A stretch of DNA of 64,000 nt, from contig CAZLJE010000020.1 in assembly GCA_964559835.1 (NCBI GenBank), positions 1-64,000 of the forward strand, in the 5' to 3' direction. Positions 1 to 8,496 of this stretch are shown in pieces. Origin of the DNA: DAISJI01 sp964559835 (lineage in GTDB: Bacteria > Acidobacteriota > Terriglobia > Terriglobales > Acidobacteriaceae). How positions within the stretch are numbered: position 1 is the first letter of the stretch; the number at the start of each line of letters is the position of its first letter. The position numbers and the translations under genes are program-made. The notes under the pieces were generated by a model, which did not search any database, was not told the DNA's origin, and was given only the letters and a program-made list of their open reading frames with translations.

Positions 1-521
1 TCGACGGCCTGGTCCACGTCAGCAACCTGAGCTGGACCAAGCGCGTGAAGCATCCGTCAGAAGTCCTGAAGAAGGGCGACAAAGTGAAGGCGATGGTGCT
101 GGCGATCGAGCCGGACAACCGCCGCCTGTCACTCGGCGTGAAGCAGCTCCAGCCCGACGTTTGGGAGAGCTTCTTCGAGAACCATCGCATCGGCGACGTC
201 GTGCACGGCAAGGTGCTTCGCGTGGCGACGTTCGGCGCGTTCGTCGAGATCGCGGATGGAGTCGAGGGCCTGTGCCACAACTCCGAAGCGACCGACGAGC
301 AGGGTCATCCCTTGCAGCTCGAACCCGGACAGGAGTTCGACTTCAAGGTCATCAAGATGAATCCCGGCGAGAAGAAAGTCGGGCTCAGCCTGCGCGCAGT
401 CGGGGCGGAAGCCAGCCGCACCGACATCGAGTCCTACAAGCATCCTGCCTCCAGCTCCAGTTCGACGACGACGCTCGGCGAGATGGTCGGATGGAAGCGC
501 GCGAGCAACGATAATAACTAG
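1..521 (+). CDS. rpsA: 30S ribosomal protein S1, C-terminal part (5' truncated by window)
   Basis: The reading frame is open from base 3 with no start, so the gene begins outside the window. The visible residues hold the end of one S1 RNA-binding repeat (DGLVHVSNLSW, then the linker VLKKGDKVKAMVLAIEPDNRRLSLG) and one full further repeat (GDVVHGKVLRV, FGAFVEIADGVEGLCHNSE, KVIKMNPGEKKVGLSLRA). The repeat order and the basic, Ser/Thr-rich tail fit the C-terminus of ribosomal protein S1, which binds mRNA on the 30S subunit. A shorter S1-repeat protein cannot be fully excluded because the N-terminal part is not visible. A bidirectional terminator-like hairpin follows the stop. Confidence 0.88.
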   Translation, partial: DGLVHVSNLSWTKRVKHPSEVLKKGDKVKAMVLAIEPDNRRLSLGVKQLQPDVWESFFENHRIGDVVHGKVLRVATFGAFVEIADGVEGLCHNSEATDEQGHPLQLEPGQEFDFKVIKMNPGEKKVGLSLRAVGAEASRTDIESYKHPASSSSSTTTLGEMVGWKRASNDNN

Positions 522-544
522 CTGTTAGTCCGTAGGCGAAAACT

Positions 545-577
545 AAAGGCGGGAACGATTCAATCGTCCCCGCCTTT
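545..577. terminator. Bidirectional terminator hairpin between rpsA and glgB
   Basis: A 9-bp perfect stem (AAAGGCGGG / CCCGCCTTT) continues after one mismatch into ACGAT / ATCGT around a three-base loop. The A-run on one side and T-run on the other make it usable from both strands. It lies exactly between two convergent genes. Confidence 0.8.
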
Positions 578-598
578 ATCTTGCCCTACGCCTTTGCC

Positions 599-2527
599 CT
601 ATGCCCGCTTGAAAAACAGAGCTCCCAACGGTGGCAGCAGCAGATTCAGCGAGCAGCCATAGCCGTGACTGGGAAAGTCTTCGGTGTTGACGCCTCCACC
701 ATTGCCTTTGCCGGAGCCGCCGTAGACGTCGGCGTCGCTGTTGACCAGTTCGCGCCACCAGCCGCACTGCGGCACCCCCACGCGATAGCTTTCGCGCATC
801 ACAGGCGTGAAATTCAGGACGATCAGCATGGTGTCGTCGGGATTCTCGCCTCGGCGCAGGAACGTCAGGACGCTGTCGTCGGCATCGTTGGCGTCCACCC
901 ATTGGAAGCCACGCGGATCGAGATCGAGCTGGTGCAGCGCGGGCTCGTCGCGGTGGAGACGGTTCAGGTCTTCGACGAGCCGCTGGATGCCGCTATGGAA
1001 ATAGCTCGTGGTCAGGTGCCAGTCGAGCGACGTGTCGTGGTTCCACTCGCCCCACTGGCCGAATTCCCCGCCCATGAACAGCAGTTTCTTGCCCGATTGC
1101 GACCACATGTAGGAGAAGAGCAGGCGCAGGTTCGCGAACTTCTGCCAGACGTCGCCCGGCATTTTGTTGAGCAGCGACCCCTTGCCGTGCACGACCTCGT
1201 CGTGGGAAAGCGGTAGGACGAAGTTCTCGTTGAACGCGTAGAGACCGCGAAACGTGAGCTGGTTGTGGTGGAATTTCCGGAAGACCGGCTCCTTCTGCAT
1301 GTAGGACAACGTGTCGTGCATCCAGCCCATGTCCCACTTGAGCCCGAATCCTAGGCCGCCGAGGTACGTCGGCCGCGACACCATCGGCCATGCGGTCGAT
1401 TCTTCCGCGATGGTCTGGATCGATGGGAACGCCTGGTAAGCGTCGCGGTTCATGCGCTGCAGGAAGCTGATGGCGTCCAGGTTCTCGCGGCCACCGAACT
1501 TGTTCGGGATCCACTCGCCTTCCTTGCGCGAGTAATCGAGATAGAGCATGGAGGCAACGGCGTCCACGCGCAGACCGTCGGCGTGATAACGGTCGAGCCA
1601 GAACATCGCGCTCGACAGCAGGAAGCTGCGGACCTCGTTGCGCCCGTAATTAAAGATGTAGCTCTTCCAGTCGGGGTGGAAGCCCTGGCGCAGGTCGGAG
1701 TGCTCGTAGAGGTGCGTGCCGTCGAAATACGCGAGACCGTGCTCGTCGGTGGGGAAGTGCGACGGCACCCAGTCCAGGATGACGCCGATCCCCTGTTGAT
1801 GCAGATAGTCCACCAGGTACATGAAATCCTGGGGCGTGCCGTAGCGGCTGGTCGGGGCAAAGAAACCGGTTACCTGGTATCCCCAGGAGCCGTAGAACGG
1901 GTGCTCCATCACTGGCAGGAACTCGACGTGGGTGAACCCGAGCCGCATGACGTACTCAGCGAGCCTCGGCGCCAGCTCGCGGTATCCGAGCGGCCGGTTG
2001 TCCTGGTCGGGGACGCGCATCCAGGAGCCGATGTGCATTTCGTAGATCGACATGGGGCCGCGAAGCGAGTTGCGGTCCTGGCGAGTCCGCATCCATGGCT
2101 CGTCGCCCCAGCGGTAGTCGATATCGCGGACGATGGACGCGGTGCGCGGCGGGACTTCATTAAAGAATGCGTACGGGTCCGCCTTGTCGACCTTGTACCC
2201 GTTATAGCGCGACTCGATGTGGTACTTGTACGACACGCCTTCGCCGAGGCCGGGGAGAAATCCCTCCCAGATGCCCGACGAGCCGCGCGTGCGCAGCGGG
2301 TGGCTGTGCTTGTTCCAGCCGTTGAAGTCGCCCATGACGAAGACGGCCCATGCGTCCGGCGCCCACACGGCGAAGTTCACCCCGCGCGCGCCGTTGTGCG
2401 AGACCACGTGCGCGCCCATCTTTTCGTAGAGGCGGTTATGCGCGCCCTCGTTGAACAGGTGTACGTCGTAGTCGGTGAGCAGGCTGAAGTCGTGCTGTAC
2501 AACGGGACTATGGACGAGCGACGACAT
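599..2527 (-). CDS. glgB: 1,4-alpha-glucan branching enzyme (GH13)
   Basis: 642-residue protein that forms alpha-1,6 branches in glycogen. An N-terminal CBM48/E-set module (about residues 30-120, AVWAPDAWAVFVMGDFNGWN) precedes the GH13 TIM barrel. The conserved GH13 regions are visible: DWVPSHFP, the nucleophile region GLRVDAVASMLYLDYSRKEG, the acid/base Glu in IAEEST and the third carboxylate in LPLSHDEVVHGKGS. WIPNKFGGRENLDAI is typical of GlgB rather than of trehalose-forming relatives. It is shorter than E. coli GlgB (about 730 residues) because the extra N-terminal N1 domain is missing, as in many bacteria. It starts at ATG 2527 and is convergent with rpsA. No other glycogen gene is in the window. 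Confidence 0.96.
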   Translation of the reverse strand: MSSLVHSPVVQHDFSLLTDYDVHLFNEGAHNRLYEKMGAHVVSHNGARGVNFAVWAPDAWAVFVMGDFNGWNKHSHPLRTRGSSGIWEGFLPGLGEGVSYKYHIESRYNGYKVDKADPYAFFNEVPPRTASIVRDIDYRWGDEPWMRTRQDRNSLRGPMSIYEMHIGSWMRVPDQDNRPLGYRELAPRLAEYVMRLGFTHVEFLPVMEHPFYGSWGYQVTGFFAPTSRYGTPQDFMYLVDYLHQQGIGVILDWVPSHFPTDEHGLAYFDGTHLYEHSDLRQGFHPDWKSYIFNYGRNEVRSFLLSSAMFWLDRYHADGLRVDAVASMLYLDYSRKEGEWIPNKFGGRENLDAISFLQRMNRDAYQAFPSIQTIAEESTAWPMVSRPTYLGGLGFGLKWDMGWMHDTLSYMQKEPVFRKFHHNQLTFRGLYAFNENFVLPLSHDEVVHGKGSLLNKMPGDVWQKFANLRLLFSYMWSQSGKKLLFMGGEFGQWGEWNHDTSLDWHLTTSYFHSGIQRLVEDLNRLHRDEPALHQLDLDPRGFQWVDANDADDSVLTFLRRGENPDDTMLIVLNFTPVMRESYRVGVPQCGWWRELVNSDADVYGGSGKGNGGGVNTEDFPSHGYGCSLNLLLPPLGALFFKRA

Positions 2528-2618
2528 CGCGGATCTGTCTCCTGGATTCCTCGGGATTAGAGCCTGACCGCCACGGAGCCGTTGTATCGACGGAGCGCGT
2601 CCTTGCTATCTTACAGGT

Positions 2619-3092
2619 GTGAAGACGAATGCGGCGCGGCTGCTGGACGGGCTGAAGATCCCGTACGAGCTGCGGGAGTACGAAGTCGATCCCGAGGACC
2701 TGGCGGCGGAGAGCGTAGCCGCGAAGATCGGAATGCCGCCGGAGCAGGTTTTCAAGACGCTGGTCGCACGCGGCGAGCGCAACGGCGTGTGCATGGCCGT
2801 CGTCCCGGCGAACGCCGAGCTGGACCTCAAGGCGCTGGCCGAGGCACATGGCGACCGCAAGGTGCAGCTCGTCGCGTTGAAAGAAGTGCAGCCGCTCACC
2901 GGATACATCCGCGGAGGTGTTACGGCCTTGGGCGGGAAGAAGGACTATCCGGTGTACCTGGACGAAACAGCGGAATTGTTCGACGTGATCTCAGTGTCGG
3001 CGGGGATACGAGGAACGCAGATGTTGCTGGCGCCGGCGGACTACATTCGCGCGACGAACGCAATCATCGCAGCGATCGGCCGTGGCAAATAA
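2619..3092 (+). CDS. ybaK: YbaK/EbsC-type aminoacyl-tRNA deacylase
   Basis: 157 residues, the usual length for the YbaK/EbsC family, which hydrolyses mischarged Cys-tRNA(Pro). Family features seen: the N-terminal helix with AARLLDGLKIPYELREYEVDP, the strictly conserved Lys in QVFKTLVARG, then VVPANAELDLKALA and the glycine loop GYIRGGVTALGGKKDYPVYLDE. The start is GTG at 2619; a TATCTT element lies just upstream, so the transcript may have a very short leader. Divergent from glgB and convergent, with a 20-base gap, with the membrane glycosyltransferase that follows. Confidence 0.9.
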   Translation: MKTNAARLLDGLKIPYELREYEVDPEDLAAESVAAKIGMPPEQVFKTLVARGERNGVCMAVVPANAELDLKALAEAHGDRKVQLVALKEVQPLTGYIRGGVTALGGKKDYPVYLDETAELFDVISVSAGIRGTQMLLAPADYIRATNAIIAAIGRGK

Positions 3093-3112
3093 CATGTGTC
3101 AGGTGCGGGATT

Positions 3113-4864
3113 CTACGGCGATCCGGCGACGGGGCGTGCTGCTTCCGCGGTCAAAGTCGCGGCCGGCTTAAACGGCGCCCGCCGCTCCACCAGCAAAATC
3201 TCGTGCGGCCCGACGCTCCCCAGACTCCGCCACGAGTATTCCGGGTTGTTGCGCAGTCGCCAGTCGAACCAGAGGTGTCCGGGCGAGTGCACGACCGCGA
3301 ACGATGAATGCGACGCAAGGAAATCGTGCCATTCCGGCGCGGCCGCCGAGAGGTATCCCAGATCTTTCCAGAGCGCTGCGCCGCGATAGTGCAACAGCGC
3401 ACTGCGGTCCGCGCCGTCGAAGGCCGCGGCTTCCTGGTCGCCGACGTAGACGTACGCCGTGCTCGCCTGCTGGCGTAGCGGGAGAAATAAATGATAGTTC
3501 TCGACGGCGATCGGCGTTCCGGCCGGGACCATGGCCGTGATGTCGTCGGAGCGGACCCCGTACATGGGCGCCTGGTGCGCGTCTTGTCGCACCGCGGAGA
3601 TGATCGGCATCGCAAGCAGCGCGGCGATGACCACGGCCCACCCGGCCTTCAGACATGCCGACCACGTTCCGGTGAGCGGAAATCGCGCCGCGCGCTCGGC
3701 GATCCAGGCGAGCAGGATCGCCATTCCCAGCATGCTGGGCAGCACGTATTTCGGGACGAACACCGGCTTCACCACGACGGAGAAAATTCCGGCAGCGGGT
3801 GGCGCAGCGACCAGGACAATGGCCGCAATCATCAATGCTCGTCGCAAATGGCCAGATTTCTCATCAGGCTGCAAAGATCGTTCGCCCGCGAGAGCAACCA
3901 GCAGCCCGAGTAATGCAATGTCGAGCATCGGTGGGTAGGAGCGGAGCGTCGCGGTTGCTGCCATCAGGCAAGCGCCTACGGCGATCGTCGTCCGCTGCTC
4001 CGAAGCATTTTGCGTGACGGCGGCAGAGCCCCAACGCCCAGCGAGGCACAGGGCTGCGATCGCGAGCAGGATGATGGGCAATTCCAGCGAGTACAGCCGG
4101 TAGAACTCGGCGACTGCCGCAAACGTGGGAGGCTCTATCCAGTGGCGCGGCTTCGTCGCCTCGTTCACCCGATGTAAGGTCGGCAACCAGGGTAGCAGTG
4201 TCAGCCAGCTTGCTCCGACACAGCCGTACACCAGCGAACGAAAGCGTCGTGACATCGCATCGGAGCAGACTAGCGCGAGCAGCAACGCCGCGCTGTACGC
4301 GATACCGTAAATGTGGACCTGTACCAGCGCGATGTTGGTCGCCACCAACGCCAGTGCCAACCGCCAATTCAGCTTCTCGCTTTCCACCGCCCGCGCATAC
4401 ACCGCGATCGCCAGCGCAGCACATGCAACAAACAGCGGATAGAACCTGGCTTCAGCACTATGCAGCAGCATCATCGCCGAAGTGCAGAAGACGGTCAGCA
4501 CTCCGACGGCCGTCGCGCGCAGCGAAAAGGTACGACGCAGCGTCGTCCAGATGGCGACGAGAGCAACGATGTCGGCCACGGTGGAGAAGAGCCGCAACGC
4601 CAGCACGCTCTGTCCCGTGACCCCAAGCCAGATGCGCGCCAGCACGTGGTACAGACCCGGAGGAGATTCTGCCGCCATGCGCAGCGCATACATCATGTGG
4701 CCGAACGACGGATCGGTGACCAGTGTCCAGGAGAAGACCTCGTCATACCACAGCGGGCGCTTGCCGCTGACGATCACCGTCGCGCACAACAACATGGCCG
4801 CCGCAGCGGCCATGAGTGCAACGTCTTTCTTGTTGGATTTCAGATAACCGGCGAGCGCTTTCAT
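3113..4864 (-). CDS. Membrane glycosyltransferase, GT39/ArnT-like (PMT_2 domain)
   Basis: 583 residues with roughly ten or more hydrophobic segments, beginning AAAAAMLLCATVIVSG. The first periplasmic loop carries WYDEVFSW, matching the acidic DE pair of the lipid-linked-sugar transferases of the GT-C fold (PMT/ArnT). HSAEARFYPLFV follows in the second loop. The C-terminal third is a soluble periplasmic region (about residues 430-583). These enzymes move a sugar from a polyprenyl-phosphate donor to a lipid or protein in the periplasm. Donor and acceptor cannot be told from sequence. It starts at ATG 4864 and stands alone. Confidence 0.75.
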   Translation of the reverse strand: MKALAGYLKSNKKDVALMAAAAAMLLCATVIVSGKRPLWYDEVFSWTLVTDPSFGHMMYALRMAAESPPGLYHVLARIWLGVTGQSVLALRLFSTVADIVALVAIWTTLRRTFSLRATAVGVLTVFCTSAMMLLHSAEARFYPLFVACAALAIAVYARAVESEKLNWRLALALVATNIALVQVHIYGIAYSAALLLALVCSDAMSRRFRSLVYGCVGASWLTLLPWLPTLHRVNEATKPRHWIEPPTFAAVAEFYRLYSLELPIILLAIAALCLAGRWGSAAVTQNASEQRTTIAVGACLMAATATLRSYPPMLDIALLGLLVALAGERSLQPDEKSGHLRRALMIAAIVLVAAPPAAGIFSVVVKPVFVPKYVLPSMLGMAILLAWIAERAARFPLTGTWSACLKAGWAVVIAALLAMPIISAVRQDAHQAPMYGVRSDDITAMVPAGTPIAVENYHLFLPLRQQASTAYVYVGDQEAAAFDGADRSALLHYRGAALWKDLGYLSAAAPEWHDFLASHSSFAVVHSPGHLWFDWRLRNNPEYSWRSLGSVGPHEILLVERRAPFKPAATLTAEAARPVAGSP

Positions 4865-4968
4865 TCGTTCACGGACCGCAACATTCTTTCATGCCCGGCC
4901 ATGCTGGGCAATATTGCGCCCTGTGCGCGAACTCGCGAGACGACTCGCGGCCGGAACTGGCGTGCCCC

Positions 4969-5394
4969 CTAGCCCTTTTTCAGCCAGGTCCAGACGGGGG
5001 CGCCTTTGTTGTCGCGCAAGACGACGGTGTTATTGCCCTGTACGACCTCGCGCGCGAGGATCACGTCCTTGCCCTCGACCTTCACTTTCGAGCCAGTGAC
5101 TTCGACCGTTTGTCCTTTGCTCAAAGCGATTTCAAAGTCCTTCAGGTAGCCGCTCGGGCAGAGTCGCACTTCAATGGTCTCGCTGGCGGTCTTGACCATC
5201 AGGTGGACGCCCGCCTCGCCTTTGCCCATAGTCATTTCCTTGACGTCTTCGATCGTGCCCTTGATCTTCACTTCGGTGGAGACGTCGTACTTGGGCATCG
5301 GCGGGTTTTCAGCCGGCTTCTGCGCCAACGCCAGCGGGACGGCAGTGGCTAGCAACAGGGCGAAAACAAATTGCAATACAGATCTGGAACGCAT
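4969..5394 (-). CDS. Small secreted protein, OB-fold-like, unknown function
   Basis: 141 residues. A clear signal peptide (MRSRSVLQFVFALLLATAVPLALAQ) is followed by a beta-rich body: KIKGTIEDVKEMTMG, VHLMVKTASETIEVRLCPSGYL, GQTVEVTGSKVKVEGKDVILAREV. The pattern of short strands around G-T-I-E-D-V and V-E-V-T-G-S resembles the secreted OB-fold (BOF/DUF5666-like) proteins, but no catalytic residue is visible. One Cys is present. Upstream (5395-5763) lies a long stretch of inverted repeats with a CRP-like site at 5548-5563 that could serve this gene or the sensor kinase on the other strand. Confidence 0.7.
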   Translation of the reverse strand: MRSRSVLQFVFALLLATAVPLALAQKPAENPPMPKYDVSTEVKIKGTIEDVKEMTMGKGEAGVHLMVKTASETIEVRLCPSGYLKDFEIALSKGQTVEVTGSKVKVEGKDVILAREVVQGNNTVVLRDNKGAPVWTWLKKG

Positions 5395-5452
5395 CGGTGC
5401 TCCTTCCCGGCCGGAATACTTCCGGCCCGTGGTGAGCGATTTCGCTTACTTC

Positions 5453-5514
5453 GTATTCCGTATGCAGCCTCGCGGCACCGGTGCTTGATTACCGGAATAC
5501 TGGATACGGAATAC
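5453..5514. repeat. Inverted repeat, GTATTCCGTAT family
   Basis: GTATTCCGTAT (5453-5463) is repeated exactly inverted as ATACGGAATAC (5504-5514), with further CCGGAATAC words at 5411-5420 and 5492-5500. It is the first of several word-built palindromes in the 369-base gap 5395-5763. Confidence 0.75.
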
Positions 5515-5547
5515 CCCTTTACCGTACCCCTGGGGCCCACAGAACGC

Positions 5548-5563
5548 TGTGAGCTTGGTCACA
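5548..5563. promoter_or_regulatory. CRP-family operator, TGTGA-N6-TCACA
   Basis: The sequence TGTGAGCTTGGTCACA is a perfect match to the palindromic half-sites used by CRP-type regulators. It lies 154 bases upstream of the secreted-protein start (minus strand) and 200 bases upstream of the sensor-kinase start (plus strand). Which gene it serves, if any, is open. Confidence 0.5.
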
Positions 5564-5565
5564 TT

Positions 5566-5728
5566 CAGGTGTCAGGCTTCAGGTGCCACGTGTCAACGCC
5601 ATTGCCGATTGCCGATTGCCGACTGTCGATCGCAAAAACGAGATTCTCTCCGCCTTACAATCGGCAATCGAAATCGACAATCGACAATGGTTTTGTTTCC
5701 TGACGCCTGGCACCTGACCCTGACGTTG
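5566..5728. repeat. Nested inverted repeat of two sequence families
   Basis: Outer arms CAGGTGTCAGGCTTCAGGTG... (5566-5595) and TGACGCCTGGCACCTGACCC... (5701-5728) enclose inner arms built from CCGATTG words (5599-5630) and TCGGCAATCGAAATCGACAA... (5660-5690). Both pairs are imperfect. No open frame of note lies inside. Together with the two elements above it fills the gap before the sensor kinase. Confidence 0.8.
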
Positions 5729-5763
5729 TGAAGTGTCGCGCCGTGGTGCAGAATGTTTGCCCC

Positions 5764-7626
5764 ATGTTCTGGAGATTGCGACACCGATTTCTGCTGCGCC
5801 TGGGCGCGCCGGAAGACATCGCGGAGCGGGCGCGCATCGAGCGCGTGCTGGCGTCGGCCAGGGTCTTCCTTACCCTAGCGGCGGTCGTTGCCGTGTATCT
5901 CGACCCCACCGAGCCGACCAGCTATGCCGCCCTGGCATACGGCATCCTGATCGCCTACATGCTCTGGAGCACGTATGTCTGGGTGCACGTGCACCGTGTC
6001 GAACGCGTCGAGGAATTCGGACACATCATCCACTCCCTGGACATTGCTTTTCCCATGGTGTTCATCCTGTTCACGGCAGGGCCGAACAGCCCGTTCTTCG
6101 TGTTCCTGTTGTTTGTGCTTACGGCGGCGGCTTTTCGCTGGGGACTGCCCGCGACCATGATCACGGTGGTCGTCGTGCTCGGGTTGTTGGGCAGCGAGGC
6201 GGCGTTGCTCAGCTACGGCCCGCGCAAAGGGTGGATCGAGGGCGAATACGAACTGAACCGCTTCATCATCCGCGCCAGTTACCTGTTCACGCTGGGACTG
6301 CTGGTCGGATATCTCGGCGAGGAGGAGAAGCAGTGGCGGGCAGAGAACTCCACGCTCAACCGCCTGCTCGCCAGCGTTCACGCCGAGAACGGCATGCGCG
6401 CCAGTATGCAGATAGTGCTGAGCGAAACCAGCCGCATCTTCCAGGCCTCGCGTGCCCTGATGACACTGAAGCAGGCGGGTACGGACCGCATCTACCTGTG
6501 GAAGCTGCCCTCCCGCGATGGCGTGGTGCAGAACCGCGAACTCGAACCCGACGCCCGGCCTCGTTATGACATCGCTCTGCCGGCGTACACGCTGTTCGCA
6601 CGAAGCGGGGTCCGGAAGCCGGAGTCCGGAGCCCGGAAGCCGGAACCCGGACCCCGGAACTGGCGATGCTTCGGCCTCAGCGCCGACGGGCGCAAGGCGA
6701 AGCTGCCGCCCAGCTTCGATCCCGGCGCTCTCCCGGAAATGAACGGCAGCAATAGCGTGTTGTCCGTGGTCTTTGGCGTCGGCGAGGAGTGGAGCGGATA
6801 CCTGCTGCTGTACGACAGCGTCACTGGACCCGATGTGGCCGGCGAACTGCGCTTCCTGCAAAACGTGATGCGGCAGATCGGACCGGCACTCTACACCGTA
6901 TTCCTCGTCCGCCGGCTGCGTTCGCGCGCGGGGGCGATTGAGCGGGCGCGAGTCGCACGCGACCTCCATGACGGCGCTATCCAGGCCTTGATCTCGGTCG
7001 AAATGCAGGTGGACGTCCTCCGGCGGCAACTGGCATCGCCGGAGAAATCGGAGCCGGGGTCCCCGGCACGCGCCGCTTTTGCGCGTGACGGGGTGGAGGA
7101 GCCGGTGGCTTCCGGACTGGCGCGCGTTCAGGACCTGCTGCGTGAACAGGTTTTTGGGCTGCGCATGCTGATGCAGCAGATGAAACCCGTGGAGTTCGGT
7201 CCGGGGCAATTCCTCGACTATCTGGCCGAGATGGTGGACCGTTTCCGCCGCGATACCGGCATCAGCGCCCAGTTCGTCACCACGCTCGAAGACGTGCAAT
7301 TGCCCTCCCGTGTTTCCCGCGAACTGGCGCGCATACTGCAGGAGGCGCTGGTCAATGTCCGTAAGCACAGCGGAGCCAGCAACGTGGAAGTTCGTTTTGC
7401 GGCAGAAGATGGTTGCTGGAAACTCGGAATTGTAGATAATGGCCACGGATTCGACTTCTCCGGACGCCTCAACCTGAAAGAACTTGACGCCGCACGACGG
7501 GGGCCTGGGATCATCCGGGAGCGCGTACGTTCGCTGGGCGGAGACCTGACCCTGCAATCGTTTCCGGGTAAGGGAAGTGAAGTGGTGATTTCACTGCCGC
7601 AGAAGTCGCAGACTACTTATGCCTGA
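5764..7626 (+). CDS. Membrane sensor histidine kinase, NarL/DesK class (HisKA_3)
   Basis: About 620 residues from ATG 5764; a GTG at 5728 is in frame but lies in the repeat, so the ATG is preferred. Five or six membrane segments occupy about residues 30-190, then a GAF-like sensory region (about 205-395), the HisKA_3 dimerisation domain with phospho-acceptor His in RVARDLHDGAIQALIS, and an HATPase domain with N-box EALVNVRKHSGASNVE, G1 box DNGHGFDF and GPGIIRERVRSLGGDLTLQS. It phosphorylates the adjacent response regulator, whose start overlaps this stop by 8 bases. The signal is unknown. Residues about 281-299 (GVRKPESGARKPEPGPR) are encoded by an in-frame repeat element and are probably not part of the ancestral GAF-like domain. 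Confidence 0.92.
   Translation: MFWRLRHRFLLRLGAPEDIAERARIERVLASARVFLTLAAVVAVYLDPTEPTSYAALAYGILIAYMLWSTYVWVHVHRVERVEEFGHIIHSLDIAFPMVFILFTAGPNSPFFVFLLFVLTAAAFRWGLPATMITVVVVLGLLGSEAALLSYGPRKGWIEGEYELNRFIIRASYLFTLGLLVGYLGEEEKQWRAENSTLNRLLASVHAENGMRASMQIVLSETSRIFQASRALMTLKQAGTDRIYLWKLPSRDGVVQNRELEPDARPRYDIALPAYTLFARSGVRKPESGARKPEPGPRNWRCFGLSADGRKAKLPPSFDPGALPEMNGSNSVLSVVFGVGEEWSGYLLLYDSVTGPDVAGELRFLQNVMRQIGPALYTVFLVRRLRSRAGAIERARVARDLHDGAIQALISVEMQVDVLRRQLASPEKSEPGSPARAAFARDGVEEPVASGLARVQDLLREQVFGLRMLMQQMKPVEFGPGQFLDYLAEMVDRFRRDTGISAQFVTTLEDVQLPSRVSRELARILQEALVNVRKHSGASNVEVRFAAEDGCWKLGIVDNGHGFDFSGRLNLKELDAARRGPGIIRERVRSLGGDLTLQSFPGKGSEVVISLPQKSQTTYA
6606..6656. repeat. Palindromic repeat inserted in frame inside the sensor kinase gene
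   Basis: CGGGGTCCGG (6606-6615) is exactly inverted as CCGGACCCCG (6647-6656), and CCGGAAGCCGGA occurs twice in direct orientation (6612-6623 and 6633-6644). The architecture, short G/C words in inverted and direct array, is that of the intergenic elements elsewhere in the window, but here it is translated. Confidence 0.8.
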
Positions 7627-8308
7627 TCGAATTGTACGAATCGCGATTGCCGATGATCATCCCATCTTCCGGGATGGGCTGCGCCGCCTGCTCGAATCCG
7701 AGCCGAACCTCCAGGTCGTAGGCGAAGCGGCCGACGGGCGCCAGGCCATCGAACTCGTCCGGCAGACCAAGCCCGACATCCTGCTGCTCGATGTCGCCAT
7801 GCCTAACCTGCCCGGGTTGGAAGCGCTGCGCGAACTGTCCGACTCCAGGGACCCGGTCCGCGTCATTATCCTGACCGCCTCGATCGAGCGCGAGCAGATG
7901 CTTCAGGCCCTGCAACTGGGTGCGCGTGGCATCGTGCTGAAGGAGTCCGCCACGCAGGTTTTGATGAAGAGCCTGGGGGCTGTCATGGAAGGCAGCTACT
8001 GGGTGGGCAAAGACAGCGTGCCTGACCTCAAGGAACTTGTGTTGAAAGACATGCCCACGCTCGAGGAGCATTCCCCAGGCGAGAAGTGGGGACTCACGCG
8101 GCGCGAGATGCAGATGGTGGCGGCCATTGTCGAGGGCTCCAGCAACCGCGACATCGCCGAAAAGTTCGGCGTCCGCGAGGACACGGTCAAGCACCACCTC
8201 ACCAGCATCTTCAGCAAACTCGGCGTGACGACCCGTCTCGAGCTTGCATTATTTGCGCTGGAGCACAGGCTCGTGCCCAAGGGCGGATCCAAGGCGATGG
8301 CGAACTGA
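7619..8308 (+). CDS. NarL/FixJ-family response regulator
   Basis: 229 residues. Receiver domain (about 5-125): acidic pair in IADDHPIFRDGLRRLL, phospho-acceptor Asp in DILLLDVAMPNLPG, Thr in IILTAS and Lys in GIVLKES. LuxR-type helix-turn-helix (about 160-215): LTRREMQMVAAIVEGSSNRD followed by VKHHLTSIFSKLGV. It starts 8 bases inside the sensor-kinase gene, so the two are translationally coupled and form a cognate pair. The stretch between receiver and HTH is slightly longer than usual (about 30 residues). Target genes are not identifiable; no repeated operator besides the CRP-like sites was seen nearby. Confidence 0.94.
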   Translation: MPDRIVRIAIADDHPIFRDGLRRLLESEPNLQVVGEAADGRQAIELVRQTKPDILLLDVAMPNLPGLEALRELSDSRDPVRVIILTASIEREQMLQALQLGARGIVLKESATQVLMKSLGAVMEGSYWVGKDSVPDLKELVLKDMPTLEEHSPGEKWGLTRREMQMVAAIVEGSSNRDIAEKFGVREDTVKHHLTSIFSKLGVTTRLELALFALEHRLVPKGGSKAMAN

Positions 8309-8333
8309 GCTGGCTTCGCCAAAATCAAAACAC

Positions 8334-8402
8334 GCCACGGATTTCAACGGATCAGAACCTTTCTTGTTTCTTAATCCGTGTTTATCCGTGTAAATCCGTG
8401 GC
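8334..8402. repeat. Inverted repeat of the CCACGGATTT / AAATCCGTGG family
   Basis: GCCACGGATTTCAACGGATC (8334-8353) is answered by TTATCCGTGTAAATCCGTGG (8382-8401), with an extra AATCCGTG word at 8373-8380. It lies directly after the response regulator and is followed by a T-run (8405-8410), so it could also act as a terminator. Confidence 0.75.
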
Positions 8403-8432
8403 TGGTTTTTGCGGCCCTTCGTCACAGCAGGT

Positions 8433-8448
8433 TGTGAGAGCCATCACA
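8433..8448 (+). promoter_or_regulatory. CRP-family operator upstream of the small Cys protein gene
   Basis: TGTGAGAGCCATCACA is a perfect TGTGA-N6-TCACA palindrome. CACAAT at 8470-8475 could be a -10 element, which would put the start of transcription near 8482 and the operator centre (8440.5) near -41.5, the geometry of a class II activator site. The start codon is at 8497. Confidence 0.6.
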
Positions 8449-8496
8449 GCCTGAACGTGCGATTGCGGCCACAATCGGAGGCCTCAGGAGCCAGTT

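Noticed and set aside
1583..2560. 325-codon plus-strand frame opposite glgB
   Set aside because: Shadow; all GH13 motifs are on the minus strand.
5875..7557. 560-codon open frame opposite the sensor kinase
   Set aside because: Translation is His/Gln/Arg-rich without motifs; the plus-strand gene has complete kinase domains and coupling to its regulator.
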